From: Serratia marcescens
GTDB taxonomy: Bacteria > Pseudomonadota > Gammaproteobacteria > Enterobacterales > Enterobacteriaceae
DNA length: 64,000 nucleotides
Direction: 5' to 3'
Assembly (NCBI GenBank): GCA_015548865.1
Contig: JADMXW010000002.1
Location: 62,001 to 126,000, forward strand
Shown: piece by piece, positions 1-8,973 of the stretch
How the letters are laid out: each line of letters begins with the position of its first letter
Position numbering within the stretch: position 1 is the stretch's first letter
Translations under genes and position numbers: made by a program
Notes under the pieces: generated by a model
The model's database searches: none
Seen by the model: only the letters and a program-made list of their open reading frames with translations
What the model was told of the DNA's origin: nothing

Positions 1-309
1 TCGCCGTGAGTGCAACGAAGCGAGCCAGCGCAGATGATAATGGCTATTGAGTTGCACAAATTGCGCCGGATTCGTCACCAGGAATTGCACTGCTCTCTGG
101 TTGACAGCCTCCCCCATTTGCCGCAAATCCAGCGGCTGAATATGAAAGCGCTCTTCAGGAATAGCCTGGTTTAACATCAGCTCCAACGCCTGCCACTGTT
201 GCCGCGTATTGGCCTCACCACGCATGGCTAAAACGCCCACCGTCCACTCACCCGCGTATGCCATTGCGCACAGCAACAAACTCAACACAGCGACCACAAC
301 CTGTTTCAC
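1..309 (-). CDS. ttrS: Tetrathionate sensor kinase TtrS, N-terminal part (cut by window edge)
   Basis: Only the first 103 codons are inside the window; the gene continues beyond position 1. Reading leftward from a GTG at 309 gives a signal peptide followed by a periplasmic binding domain containing FHIQPLDL, QMGEAVNQ and TNPAQFVQLNSH, which match the Salmonella TtrS sensor domain. A strong ribosome binding site (GGAGGT, 313-318) sits just upstream and fixes the GTG start. TtrS is the membrane histidine kinase of the TtrSR two-component system that senses tetrathionate and activates ttrBCA. It is divergent from ttrB, the same arrangement as in Salmonella. ttrR would lie further left, outside the window. 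Confidence 0.88.
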   Translation of the reverse strand, partial: MKQVVVAVLSLLLCAMAYAGEWTVGVLAMRGEANTRQQWQALELMLNQAIPEERFHIQPLDLRQMGEAVNQRAVQFLVTNPAQFVQLNSHYHLRWLASLHSRR

Positions 310-342
310 CTGACCTCCGGAGCAATACCCCTGTCGTTATTG

Positions 343-356
343 TTGTTTTAGATCAA
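343..356 (+). promoter_or_regulatory. Probable FNR box in the ttrS-ttrB intergenic region
   Basis: The sequence TTGTTTTAGATCAA matches the FNR consensus TTGAT-N4-ATCAA at 9 of 10 defined positions. It lies in the 191 bp between the divergent ttrS and ttrB starts. The Salmonella ttr operon needs FNR and anaerobiosis, so a site here fits. Which of the two promoters it serves cannot be read from the sequence. Confidence 0.6.
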
Positions 357-500
357 CAACGCGTCGGGTATGTGGTTAACCACAATAGAGCCACCCCCTC
401 CGCCATTTTTACACTGTAAATCATCGATATTGTTAATTCATCGCTCACAGGTTGACAGCGTGACACAGGTTACGCCGTTACGACGTGATGGGAGAACACC

Positions 501-1235
501 ATGGACAGCAGTAAACGACAATTTCTGCACCGTTTAGGCATGATTACCGCAGGTGCATCGCTGGTTCCACTGGCGCAGGCCGACATGACACTGGCACCCA
601 TTCGCAAAGAGGGCTCCCGTGAACATCGCTATGCGATGTTGATCGATCTGCGCCGCTGCATTGGCTGCCAATCCTGCACCGTCAGTTGTGCCATTGAAAA
701 TCAAACGCCTCATGATGCCCTGCGCACCCATGTCAACCAGTATCAGGTGGTGTTAACGGATACGCACTCGATCACCAATGTGCTATTGCCACGATTATGT
801 AACCACTGCGATCAACCACCCTGTGTGCCCGTATGCCCAGTGCAAGCGACTTTTCAACGAGAAGACGGCATCGTGGTGGTGGATAACACACGCTGTGTCG
901 GCTGTGCCTACTGCGTGCAAGCCTGCCCTTATGACGCACGTTTTATTAATCATGAGACCCAAACCGCAGATAAGTGTACGTTTTGCGTTCATCGCCTTGA
1001 AGCCGGGTTACTGCCTGCCTGTGTCGAGTCGTGCGTAGGCGGCGCTCGCATCATCGGCGACCTACACGATGCCAACAGCAAAATCAGCCGCATGCTGGCA
1101 CAACATCACCGTGACATCAACGTGTTGATGCCGGAACAGGGCACTGCACCTCATGTGTTTTATCTCGGCCTTGACGAAGCCTTCGTCACCCCATTGTTGG
1201 GGCGCGCACAGCCCGCACTGCATCAGGAGGTTTAA
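501..1235 (+). CDS. ttrB: Tetrathionate reductase iron-sulfur subunit TtrB
   Basis: This is the electron-transfer subunit of the periplasm-facing tetrathionate reductase. Sixteen cysteines form four ferredoxin-like clusters: C53/C56/C59/C63, C100/C103/C108/C112, C132/C135/C138/C142 and C159/C162/C174/C178, the NrfC/DmsB-type pattern for four [4Fe-4S] centres. The N-terminus has a Tat-like signal, SKRQFL, where lysine replaces the first arginine of the twin-arginine pair; Salmonella TtrB is the known natural example of this. The length (244 aa) is normal. It is the first gene of ttrB-ttrC-ttrA, and the TAA stop abuts the ttrC ATG with no gap, so translation is probably coupled. Confidence 0.95.
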   Translation: MDSSKRQFLHRLGMITAGASLVPLAQADMTLAPIRKEGSREHRYAMLIDLRRCIGCQSCTVSCAIENQTPHDALRTHVNQYQVVLTDTHSITNVLLPRLCNHCDQPPCVPVCPVQATFQREDGIVVVDNTRCVGCAYCVQACPYDARFINHETQTADKCTFCVHRLEAGLLPACVESCVGGARIIGDLHDANSKISRMLAQHHRDINVLMPEQGTAPHVFYLGLDEAFVTPLLGRAQPALHQEV

Positions 1236-2261
1236 ATGACACAACAGATTATGATCGAAGAGCTGGTCACCCAGTCTCAATCCATCACCTGGTTACCCTG
1301 GGCCGTGCAATACTTTTTCTTCATTGGTATCGCTGCCTGTGGCGCGCTGTTTGCTTGCGGGCTACGCTGGCGTGGAGATGCCCGAAGCATACGTCTCGAA
1401 AGTATCACGCTCCTCATCACCCTGACCTGTGCCATTACTGCACCCTTGGCGCTGACGGCCGATCTGCACCAACCCGCACGCGTATGGCATTTTTACGCCT
1501 ATCCCACGCCATGGTCATGGATGCCCTGGGGCGCAGTGTTTTTACCGTTGTTCACCGTGTTTCTTGGGCTGTGGTTTATCGCGATACAGTATAAAACGCA
1601 TACAGGGAAATCGGTTGCGGCCACGCGCTGGCTGGCGCTGTTCAGCGCGCTGGCCGCTATCGGCCTGCTTGTCTACACCGGCAGAGAAGCCTCAATTCTT
1701 AAGGCTCGACCAATATGGTTTAGCTATGCCTTTCCCATCACGATGTTCCTGAGTGCACTGCAAACGCTGTTCGCCTTGCTGGTTTTCGCCATGCGACGAG
1801 ACGATGTGTGGCGACGCCGGTTAGGGTGTGCACAGCTTTTATCACTCCTCACATTAGCCGGAACCGTTACGCTTTGGGTGACCGGAGATACCTTATCCGG
1901 CAACGCTATTCGCCTTTGGCTGACAAACAGTACTTCAGCGCGCCTGTATGCCAGTGCATGGGGGGTACTGTGGTTATGCACGACCTCGCTTGCCATTGCG
2001 ATAAGCCTTCGGGTACAGGCAACGCGTACTCTGCTGTGCGGTGTCTGCCTCGCCATGGCCCTCACCTGGCTGATTCGTTGGACACTGCTGATTCAGGTTC
2101 AAACCGTTCCTAAATACAACGCCCAATTCACCCCTTATACGCTACCGAGCACTACCGATGGTCTACAAGCCCTCATCGGTACCTTCGGACTCTGGGTAGC
2201 ACTTCTGATTATGGTTCGAGAAGCCCTCGGCTGGCTCGCAAGGAGAAAACAACATGGCTAA
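1236..2261 (+). CDS. ttrC: Tetrathionate reductase membrane subunit TtrC
   Basis: A 341-residue, very hydrophobic protein of the NrfD/PsrC family with about nine predicted membrane segments. It anchors the TtrAB heterodimer to the inner membrane and passes electrons from quinol to TtrB. The GGAGG ribosome binding site lies in the 3' end of ttrB. The gene ends in an 8 bp overlap with ttrA (ATG at 2254). Identification rests on hydrophobicity, length and its fixed place between ttrB and ttrA, as in Salmonella. Confidence 0.9.
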   Translation: MTQQIMIEELVTQSQSITWLPWAVQYFFFIGIAACGALFACGLRWRGDARSIRLESITLLITLTCAITAPLALTADLHQPARVWHFYAYPTPWSWMPWGAVFLPLFTVFLGLWFIAIQYKTHTGKSVAATRWLALFSALAAIGLLVYTGREASILKARPIWFSYAFPITMFLSALQTLFALLVFAMRRDDVWRRRLGCAQLLSLLTLAGTVTLWVTGDTLSGNAIRLWLTNSTSARLYASAWGVLWLCTTSLAIAISLRVQATRTLLCGVCLAMALTWLIRWTLLIQVQTVPKYNAQFTPYTLPSTTDGLQALIGTFGLWVALLIMVREALGWLARRKQHG

Positions 2262-5200
2262 ATTGACACGACGCCAGTGGCTGAAAGTGGGTCTGGCGAT
2301 CGGCGGGCTTTCCGCTTTTGGGTTCAGCTATCGCGATGTAGCAAAGCGTGCCGTTGATGGTCTGGTTAAAGGAACCTCAGGCATGATTACCCGCGATCGT
2401 ATCGTCGGTAATGCATTAGCGCCAGAAGGGCTGGCCCTGAATGGGTGGCAAGCCAATCCACAGCAAGCCGTATCGATGACACAATGTTTCGGTTGCTGGA
2501 CGCAATGTGGTGTGCGCGTCAGGGTCGATCGCGTATCAGGGAAAGTACTGCGCATCGCGGGTAATCCTTATCATCCGCTATCACACGAGCACCACATCGA
2601 CTCAGCCATCCCGATGGCTCAAGCGCTGGCTAATCTATCGGGCGAAAACGGCCTCGACGGACGTTCTACCGTCTGCGCGCGCGGTGCCACACAGGTTGAA
2701 AGTCTTTACAGCCCGCTGCGTATCCTCGAACCCATGAAACGCGTTGGCAAGCGCGGTGAAGGTAAATGGCAAAGAATCAGCTTTGAACAGTTGATCAATG
2801 AAATCGTCGAAGGTGGCGATCTGTTTGGCGAAGGTCACGTTGATGGTCTGCGCGCCATCCATACACTGGGCTCCCCCATAGATCCACGCCACCCCAGCTA
2901 CGGGCCTAAAACCAATCAGCTATTGGTGACAAACGCCGCCGATGATGGGCGCGATACCTTTCTGCGTCGCTTTGCCCAAAACAGCTTTGGCAGCAAGAAT
3001 TTCGGTGCACACGGTGCTTACTGCGGTCTGGCCTATCGTGCCGGTTCAGGCGCACTATTGGGCAATCTCGATAAAAATCCGCATGTGAAACCGGATTGGG
3101 ACAACGTCGAATTTGCGCTTTTCATGGGCACGTCTCCGGCACAGTCAGGTAACCCCTTTAAACGTCAGGCAAGTCAGTTAGCCAGTGCGCGGCTACGCTC
3201 GGCGTTTCGTTACGTGGTGGTTGCCCCAGCACTTCCATTAACGACCGTGCTGGCAGACGATCACGGCCACTGGCTCCCGGTTAACCCTGGTAGCGATGCC
3301 GCATTAGCCATGGGGATGATCCGTTGGATTATCGAAAACCAGCGTTATCAACAATCTTATCTTGCCATACCGAGCCTGGCAGCGATGCAACGTCGTGGAG
3401 AAAAGAGCTGGACCAACGCGACGCATCTGGTCATCGTTGATGACGATCATCCACAGGCAGGCCAACACCTCACCACCGTGCATTTGAGCGGTAACAGTAC
3501 GGATACCGCAATGCCATTAGTGGTTGATGACTCTGGCACCTTGGTTTCGGCTGAACGCTGTGACGTTGCCACGCTGTTGGTCAATCAACAAGTCACCTTG
3601 CATGACGGGCGACAAGTGACAGTGAAAAGCAGCTTTCAGCGCCTGAAAGAAGCAGCTGAGCAGATGACCTTGGAGGCGTACAGCGCACAATGTGGTGTGC
3701 CGGTTGCGCAGATCCAGCAGCTTGCGGAAACCTTCACCCGCTACGGGCGCAAAGCGGCAGTCATCACCCACGGGGGCATGATGGCTGGCAACGGTTTTTA
3801 TAACGCCTGGGCAACCATGATGCTCAATGTGCTGATCGGCAACATGAGCCTGTCTGGCGGCGTATTCCTCGGCGGTGGTCAGTTCAATGGCGTCAGCGAC
3901 GGACCCCGCTATAATCTGGTCAGTTTTCCAGGACTGGTTAAGCCGAAAGGACTCAATATTGCGCGCAGCAACACCGCCTATGAAACCTCTGATGAATACC
4001 GGGAAAAAATCGCTGCGGGCGTCTCGCCCTGGCCTGCTAAAGCCCCTTGGTATCCCTTTGTGGCTGGGCAACTGACGGAACTGCTCAGCTCAGCGTTGGA
4101 TGGATACCCCTACCCGCTCAAGGCCTGGATATCCAACATGACCAACCCGATGTACGGTATCCCAGGACTACGCAGCGTGGCGGAAGCACGATTGAAAGAT
4201 CCAACGCGCTTACCGCTGTTTATCGCGATTGATGCGTTCATGAATGAAACCACTGCGCTGGCGGACTATCTGGTGCCAGACACTCATAATTTTGAAAGTT
4301 GGGGATTCAGTGCGCCCTGGGCAGGCGTAGCCAGCAAAGCGTCCACTGCACGCTGGCCCATTGTCACGCCAGCAACCGCACGTACTGCTGATGGGCAACC
4401 CATCGGCATGGAAACGTTTTGTATTGCCGTAGCAAAACAACTCGACTTGCCCGGTTTTGGTGAAAATGCCATCAGCGATATGCAAGGCAATCTTTACCCG
4501 CTGCATTGTGCGGAAGACTATTACCTGCGCGTGGCAGCCAATATTGCTTTTGCCGGTAAAACACCGGTCGCTGCTGCGACTGAACACGATATTCAATTGT
4601 GCGGCGTCGATCGCATCATGCCGTTGCTAACCCGTACGCTGCGCGCCGACGAAGTCAACCGAGTGGCGTTTATCTATGCGCGAGGCGGCCGCTTTGCACC
4701 CGATGCCAGCGGGCGCATTGATGATAGCGTTGGTAATCGTTTGGACACGCCGTTGCAAATCTGGAACGCACAGGTGGCATCTCATCGACATGCCATTACG
4801 GGCGAACGTTTTAGCGGCTGCCCAACCTGGTATCCCGCGCGCTTATCCGATGGTCGCGCAATTGAACAGATCTACCCAGTCATACAATGGCCATTAAAGC
4901 TGATATCGTTCAAATCCAATACCATGGCAAGCGCATCTGCTGTGATCCCACGGTTACATCAGGTGAAGCCGAGCAATCTGGTAGCGCTTAACCCAGTTGA
5001 TGGGCAACGTTACGGACTACAGCATGGCGACCGCGCACGAATTACCACACCGGGGGGGAGTCTTGTTGTTCAGATCAGCCTGCTAAACGGGGTGATGCCG
5101 GGCGTTATCGCCATTGAACACGGCTATGGGCATAGGGAGATGGGAGCAGCTCAGCACTATCTGGATGGCGTTGCGCTACCTGCCAACCCTCAGGTAGGTG

Positions 5201-5325
5201 CTGGTATCAACCTCAATGATTTAGGCTTTGCCGATCCTACTCGCCAGATACCCAACACCTGGCTTGATTGGGTTTCTGGCGCATCGGTGCGGCAAGGTTT
5301 ACCCGCTACCATTACTCGCTTGTAA
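2254..5325 (+). CDS. ttrA: Tetrathionate reductase catalytic molybdopterin subunit TtrA
   Basis: The catalytic subunit (1023 aa) reduces tetrathionate to thiosulfate in the periplasm with a bis-MGD molybdenum cofactor. The N-terminus has a canonical Tat signal, TRRQWLK (residues 5-11), followed by a hydrophobic stretch. Cysteines C78, C81, C85 and C141 fit the N-terminal [4Fe-4S] site of the DMSO reductase family. C257 in AHGAYCGLAYRAG is the likely molybdenum ligand. The C-terminal molydopterin-dinucleotide-binding domain starts around residue 890. It is the last gene of the operon; TtrA exported by Tat probably carries TtrB along as in related enzymes. No frameshift or truncation is seen. 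Confidence 0.95.
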   Translation: MAKLTRRQWLKVGLAIGGLSAFGFSYRDVAKRAVDGLVKGTSGMITRDRIVGNALAPEGLALNGWQANPQQAVSMTQCFGCWTQCGVRVRVDRVSGKVLRIAGNPYHPLSHEHHIDSAIPMAQALANLSGENGLDGRSTVCARGATQVESLYSPLRILEPMKRVGKRGEGKWQRISFEQLINEIVEGGDLFGEGHVDGLRAIHTLGSPIDPRHPSYGPKTNQLLVTNAADDGRDTFLRRFAQNSFGSKNFGAHGAYCGLAYRAGSGALLGNLDKNPHVKPDWDNVEFALFMGTSPAQSGNPFKRQASQLASARLRSAFRYVVVAPALPLTTVLADDHGHWLPVNPGSDAALAMGMIRWIIENQRYQQSYLAIPSLAAMQRRGEKSWTNATHLVIVDDDHPQAGQHLTTVHLSGNSTDTAMPLVVDDSGTLVSAERCDVATLLVNQQVTLHDGRQVTVKSSFQRLKEAAEQMTLEAYSAQCGVPVAQIQQLAETFTRYGRKAAVITHGGMMAGNGFYNAWATMMLNVLIGNMSLSGGVFLGGGQFNGVSDGPRYNLVSFPGLVKPKGLNIARSNTAYETSDEYREKIAAGVSPWPAKAPWYPFVAGQLTELLSSALDGYPYPLKAWISNMTNPMYGIPGLRSVAEARLKDPTRLPLFIAIDAFMNETTALADYLVPDTHNFESWGFSAPWAGVASKASTARWPIVTPATARTADGQPIGMETFCIAVAKQLDLPGFGENAISDMQGNLYPLHCAEDYYLRVAANIAFAGKTPVAAATEHDIQLCGVDRIMPLLTRTLRADEVNRVAFIYARGGRFAPDASGRIDDSVGNRLDTPLQIWNAQVASHRHAITGERFSGCPTWYPARLSDGRAIEQIYPVIQWPLKLISFKSNTMASASAVIPRLHQVKPSNLVALNPVDGQRYGLQHGDRARITTPGGSLVVQISLLNGVMPGVIAIEHGYGHREMGAAQHYLDGVALPANPQVGAGINLNDLGFADPTRQIPNTWLDWVSGASVRQGLPATITRL

Positions 5326-5329
5326 CGCT

Positions 5330-5366
5330 GAGAACACGTGGTCGTCAACCACGCCCGCGTGTTCTC
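5330..5366 (+). terminator. Inverted repeat after ttrA, possible terminator
   Basis: GAGAACACG (5330-5338) and CGTGTTCTC (5358-5366) form a 9 bp perfect stem just after the ttrA stop. An inner CGTGG/CCACG pairing competes with it. No T-tract follows, so it may stabilise the mRNA end rather than terminate by itself. Confidence 0.4.
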
Positions 5367-5496
5367 ATATCAATGGATCAAAAATAAAAATGGGTGATAG
5401 CTGACAACCTTAGAGGGATATGCAACACTCTATCGTACAAACGTACGACACGCAAAACATGATTATTGAGGCGGCTGACAAACTTACCTAAAACAG

Positions 5497-5613
5497 TTAT
5501 TCCCTCGCACCTACGTCATTCTCGTGCAGGCGGGAATCGCCTACGCGTTTATTCTCACAGAGATCCTCGGCTTTCGCCGCGGATGACGAGGAATAAAGTG
5601 ACCTGTCAGCAGT
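5497..5613 (+). repeat. Dispersed two-hairpin repeat, copy 1
   Basis: One of three copies of the same noncoding repeat in this window (also 25621-25716 and 39041-39171). Shared blocks in order are GCAGGCGGGAAT, GCGTTTATTCTC, AGAGATC, CGGCTTTCGCCG and GGATGACGAGG, then a TAAAGTGAC tail. The first and third blocks are self-complementary, giving two short hairpins. As in copy 3, the left end is duplicated about 20 bp upstream. It fills most of the 379 bp gap between ttrA and the MFS gene. The long open frame crossing it is a by-product. Confidence 0.75.
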
Positions 5614-5704
5614 CGGTTATTGGGTGTGAATATTTTTCTGGTCAATAATCACACTCTCTGTGTGAGTGCTGTGCAATCCGATAATGTGAGTAAGGTTGAT
5701 TGTT

Positions 5705-6898
5705 ATGTTTTCATCCGTTCTGCATCAAAAAGTGGCGCTATTCGCTCTGATGTTTTTGCCCGGCTTCGCCTGGAGTTCTTGGATCACGCGAACGCCGTTG
5801 ATTCGAGACACGCTGAACGCCTCTACTGAAGTTTTCGGATTAATTCTGTTTGGTTTCTCATGCGGTTCTATGGTGGGAATACTCTGGTCAGGGAAACTGA
5901 TCAACAAGTACGGTATTCGCCGCGTTACGCTGTGTGGTTTTATGCTGCTTGCCGTCGGTTTTCTCCTGCTGGCCTTAGCACTTTTACTGGCAAATCAACC
6001 TACTGCTTTCTGTGCACTGGCGTTGTTTGGCATGGGGCTAGGCATGATTGATATTGCCTTGAACATTGAAGGTGCCGCTTTTGAACAACACATCAACCAG
6101 GTCATCATGACCACACTGCATGGCTTTTTCAGCCTGGGGACCCTGGTCGGCGCTCTGATCGGCATGGGGATGACTGCACTGGGCATCAGCATTAATCTTC
6201 ATTTTGGGATAATTATCGGCCTGATTGCTCTGACGCTTGCGCTACAGTTTGCCCATATGCCTTGGGCAAGCTCTCGGACCTCAGAACAACACAGTGAACA
6301 CTGCAGCTATAAAGCTCAGGTCATTCATGAACTGAAAGATACACGCCTGGCGCTTCTGGGGGTGGTTATCTTGGCTATGGCACTGGCAGAAGGCTCTGCC
6401 AATGACTGGCTACCGTTATTGATGATAGATGCGCATGGCTTCAGTCATACATCAGGTTCTTTGTTCTTTGTCGGGTTTGCCGCGGGCATGACAGCCGGAC
6501 GCTTTGCAGGCAGCTACATTGTTAACCAATTTGGTCGCACCACCATTCTCAAACTCAGCGCAGTTTCGGCCGCCTTAGGGCTGGGACTGATTATTTTAAC
6601 CAACACACAATGGATAGCCGCCCTCGCCGTTATCCTGTGGGGGATTGGCGCATCGTTAGGCTTTCCTCTCACGATATCGGCCGCTGGCGCCACGGGTGAA
6701 AACCGTTCGGTGCGCGTCACCCTTGCCGCTATTCTCGGTTACGTCGCTTTTCTCGTTGGGCCACCAGCGCTGGGTTTTATCGGCGAACATGCCGGATTGC
6801 GTATCGCCATGTTGCCTGTGTTGTGCATGGTGATCCTGGCTTTTTTCTGCACATCAGCGGCCAGTGAGCCGAAGAATCCGTTGAACAGCACAACCTGA
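5705..6898 (+). CDS. MFS transporter, YbjJ-like
   Basis: A 397-residue major facilitator with 12 predicted membrane helices and a basic loop near residue 200. Motifs RTPLIRDTL, AEGSANDWLPLL, GASLGFPLTISAAG and FLVGPPALGF are shared with E. coli YbjJ, an uncharacterised MFS protein. The substrate is unknown. I chose the ATG at 5705 rather than the upstream TTG at 5696 because TAAGG at 5691-5695 is then 9 nt away and the N-terminus aligns with the family. It is convergent with rcnA, with 40 bp between them. Confidence 0.8.
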   Translation: MFSSVLHQKVALFALMFLPGFAWSSWITRTPLIRDTLNASTEVFGLILFGFSCGSMVGILWSGKLINKYGIRRVTLCGFMLLAVGFLLLALALLLANQPTAFCALALFGMGLGMIDIALNIEGAAFEQHINQVIMTTLHGFFSLGTLVGALIGMGMTALGISINLHFGIIIGLIALTLALQFAHMPWASSRTSEQHSEHCSYKAQVIHELKDTRLALLGVVILAMALAEGSANDWLPLLMIDAHGFSHTSGSLFFVGFAAGMTAGRFAGSYIVNQFGRTTILKLSAVSAALGLGLIILTNTQWIAALAVILWGIGASLGFPLTISAAGATGENRSVRVTLAAILGYVAFLVGPPALGFIGEHAGLRIAMLPVLCMVILAFFCTSAASEPKNPLNSTT

Positions 6899-6938
6899 TG
6901 CAACATAAGGCATTCATCGCCATACCTTCGCAAAAGGC

Positions 6939-7796
6939 TTAGCGAACAATACAGAGATACCCATGCACGCCCATGTATATTCCCACCAGCCCAATAAGCA
7001 CGCTGGAAAAATAAGGGGCTTTTTGGGCAACCAAACTCAAACCGTGCCACCGTTTTGCCACCTGACGAACGCTCACAGCGGCACCGACACCCACCGTTAC
7101 CAGCGTCAAGGCAAGCCCGATACTAAAGCAAACAACCAGCGCAGCGCCGAGTGTTAATGCCTTAAGCTGGATACAAATTAGCAACACGGTAATCGCAGCC
7201 GGACAAGGGATAAGCCCCCCTGTCAAACCAAACAGCAGAATCTGCCAGTTTGTTACGTTTTTATCAGTAAAGCGGCGCCTGATATCGTTAGCATGAGCTC
7301 GCTCATGAGCATCCTGATAAGACGTTGAGTTCATTCCCAGACCTTTCAGAACAGAGTGATCATGATGGTCATGATGGTCATGATGGTCATGATGGTCATG
7401 ATGGTCATGATGGTCATGATGATGGTCTCCCATCTGTACGTATTCCAATCCGCTTTTTTTTCCTTTCCAGGTACGCCAAAACATCCAGAAAGCCGTGCCA
7501 AGGATGATGATGGCAGACGTCAGTTGAAGCCAAGGCTCAACGGATTCAGCAGTAAACCGATTGCTGATATACATTCCACCAAAAGCAATCAGCCAAACCA
7601 CCGCAGTGTGCGAAATCGTTGCGGCCACCCCCAGCATAACCGCCTGCGGCACCGTCCCTTTGATCGCGATAATGAACGCCGCCATCATGGTTTTTGAATG
7701 TCCAGGCTCCAGACCATGCAGTGCACCAAGCAGAATCGCACTGGGAATAAACAGCCATGCATTACCCTGCTGAAGAAGTGTCGTAAATTCGCTCAT
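6939..7796 (-). CDS. rcnA: Nickel/cobalt efflux protein RcnA with expanded His-rich loop
   Basis: An inner-membrane exporter (285 aa) of the NicO/RcnA family that removes Ni(II) and Co(II) from the cytoplasm. Six or so membrane helices flank a cytoplasmic loop, residues about 124-147, made of repeated Asp-His-His triplets. The helix-1 motif HGLEPGHSK and the later GLIPCPAAI motif are family hallmarks. The loop is coded by a 9 bp tandem repeat (separate entry). The gene is divergent from rcnR, and both face two RcnR operators in the shared promoter region, so expression should rise when RcnR binds nickel or cobalt. Confidence 0.93.
   Translation of the reverse strand: MSEFTTLLQQGNAWLFIPSAILLGALHGLEPGHSKTMMAAFIIAIKGTVPQAVMLGVAATISHTAVVWLIAFGGMYISNRFTAESVEPWLQLTSAIIILGTAFWMFWRTWKGKKSGLEYVQMGDHHHDHHDHHDHHDHHDHHDHHDHSVLKGLGMNSTSYQDAHERAHANDIRRRFTDKNVTNWQILLFGLTGGLIPCPAAITVLLICIQLKALTLGAALVVCFSIGLALTLVTVGVGAAVSVRQVAKRWHGLSLVAQKAPYFSSVLIGLVGIYMGVHGYLCIVR
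7361..7414 (+). repeat. 9 bp tandem repeat (six perfect units) inside rcnA
   Basis: CATGATGGT is repeated six times without error, followed by one variant unit (CATGATGATGGT, 7415-7426). On the coding (minus) strand each unit reads GACCATCAT, Asp-His-His, so changes in copy number keep the frame and only lengthen or shorten the metal-binding loop of RcnA. Confidence 0.97.
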
Positions 7797-7833
7797 GATA
7801 ATGGTAAAAAGAGATGGATGATGCCGCTTACTC

Positions 7834-7868
7834 TACTCCCCCCCAGTATCAAATACTACCCCCCAGTA
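7834..7868 (+). promoter_or_regulatory. Two RcnR operators between rcnA and rcnR
   Basis: Two sites, 7834-7848 and 7854-7868, fit TACT-N-C6-AGTA, the complement of the published RcnR site TACT-G6-N-AGTA. The first has seven C residues, the second A plus six C. They lie 38 bp upstream of the rcnA start and 51 bp upstream of rcnR, so apo-RcnR should repress both genes. Confidence 0.92.
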
Positions 7869-7918
7869 GAATAGCAATGGTATAATTAAGAAAGATTTTC
7901 CTTAAGCAGGGTCGAAAA

Positions 7919-8191
7919 GTGTCACATACCATCCGCGACAAACAGAAGCTTAAAGCGCGAGCAAGCAAGATTCAGGGACAGGTGATCGCGCTGAAAAAAA
8001 TGCTTGATGAACCACATGAATGCGCCGCCGTGTTGCAGCAAATTGCAGCCATCCGCGGTGCAGTGAATGGATTAATGCGCGAGGTGATCAAGGGGCATTT
8101 GACCGAACATATTGTGCATCAGAATGAGGAAAGTAAACGAGAGGAAGATCTGGAGGTTGTGCTAAAGGTGTTGGACTCATACATCAAGTAA
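7919..8191 (+). CDS. rcnR: Nickel/cobalt-responsive repressor RcnR
   Basis: A 90-residue CsoR/RcnR-family all-helical repressor, nearly identical to the E. coli protein. The metal ligands known for RcnR are present: His3, Cys35, His60 and His64. The start is GTG at 7919, giving MSHTIRDKQ as in E. coli; a start further in would lose His3, a ligand. Ni(II) or Co(II) binding releases it from the operators at 7834-7868 and derepresses rcnA. Confidence 0.95.
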   Translation: MSHTIRDKQKLKARASKIQGQVIALKKMLDEPHECAAVLQQIAAIRGAVNGLMREVIKGHLTEHIVHQNEESKREEDLEVVLKVLDSYIK

Positions 8192-8400
8192 GTCCCCTTT
8201 TGTCATGCACCCAAAATGCCTCATTGCGACATTATCATCCCGTGGCTCTGGATAAAAAAGCGCAACAGCACGGTCGATAACGTTTCGTACAGCGACGTAT
8301 TATATCGCTATTTCCCTCTGTGCTATCATCTTAACATCCTGAATAGATTAGGATGTACGGCTCGTGAGTGCCCCCCGCACGTCACTATGAGGAATAATAC

Positions 8401-8955
8401 ATGACTGATGCCAGCGTTAGAACAGACAGCGGAACAGATACGCGTACGAGAATCGCACAGGCGGCATTAGACGTTATCCTTGAGTACGGTGTGCGCGGTG
8501 CCACCTACCGCCGAGTAGCAGCGCAAGCGCAACTCTCACCAGGAACCTTGACATATCGCTATAAAAGTATTGATGCGCTACTCATCGACGCGTTCACCTT
8601 TATGATTGACGAGATATCAAACGCCTTCCATCAGCGTCTGGCACAAGCACAAGACATTGACGGTGCCTGCGAGGCTGTCGCCGACCTGATTTGCGGAAAT
8701 ATTTGGGCAACACCTAATCACTTGACGTTGAGCTTTGAACTCTATGCGCTGGCATCGCGACAGGAAGCCTACCGCGCGCTGTTACAGGAGTGGATGTCCC
8801 GCAGCAGAGCGGCCCTGCATCGCCATTTCAGTGCGGAAACGTCATGGACACTGGATGTCTTGATCGAGGGATATACCATTCATAATTTCTTCAACAGCCA
8901 TCCCATGCGTCGGGAAAAAATTTTGTTGGCCATTACTCGGTTGGTACGGGAATAA
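8401..8955 (+). CDS. TetR-family transcriptional regulator
   Basis: A 184-residue TetR regulator. Residues about 15-60 form the DNA-binding domain: RIAQAALDVILEYGVRGATYRRVAAQAQLSPGTLTYRYKS is a typical TetR helix-turn-helix (quoted blocks: YGVRGATYRRVAAQAQLSPG, then TLTYRYKS). The C-terminal ligand domain gives no clue to the effector. Upstream ATGAGGAATAATACATG supplies a good ribosome binding site. No obvious target lies next to it: rcnR is upstream and the BLUF-EAL gene is convergent downstream with 18 bp between stops. The 209 bp before it holds no recognisable gene. Confidence 0.8.
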   Translation: MTDASVRTDSGTDTRTRIAQAALDVILEYGVRGATYRRVAAQAQLSPGTLTYRYKSIDALLIDAFTFMIDEISNAFHQRLAQAQDIDGACEAVADLICGNIWATPNHLTLSFELYALASRQEAYRALLQEWMSRSRAALHRHFSAETSWTLDVLIEGYTIHNFFNSHPMRREKILLAITRLVRE

Positions 8956-8973
8956 CGTCTTAAACGATGCGCT

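Noticed and set aside
5466..5648. Open frame of 60 codons between ttrA and the MFS gene
   Set aside because: It lies across the dispersed repeat; no ribosome binding site, and the amino acids reflect repeat sequence only.
7325..7697. Plus-strand frames with Gly-His-Asp or Met-Val repeats opposite rcnA
   Set aside because: They are the antisense of the 9 bp repeat inside rcnA; no family match or start signal.
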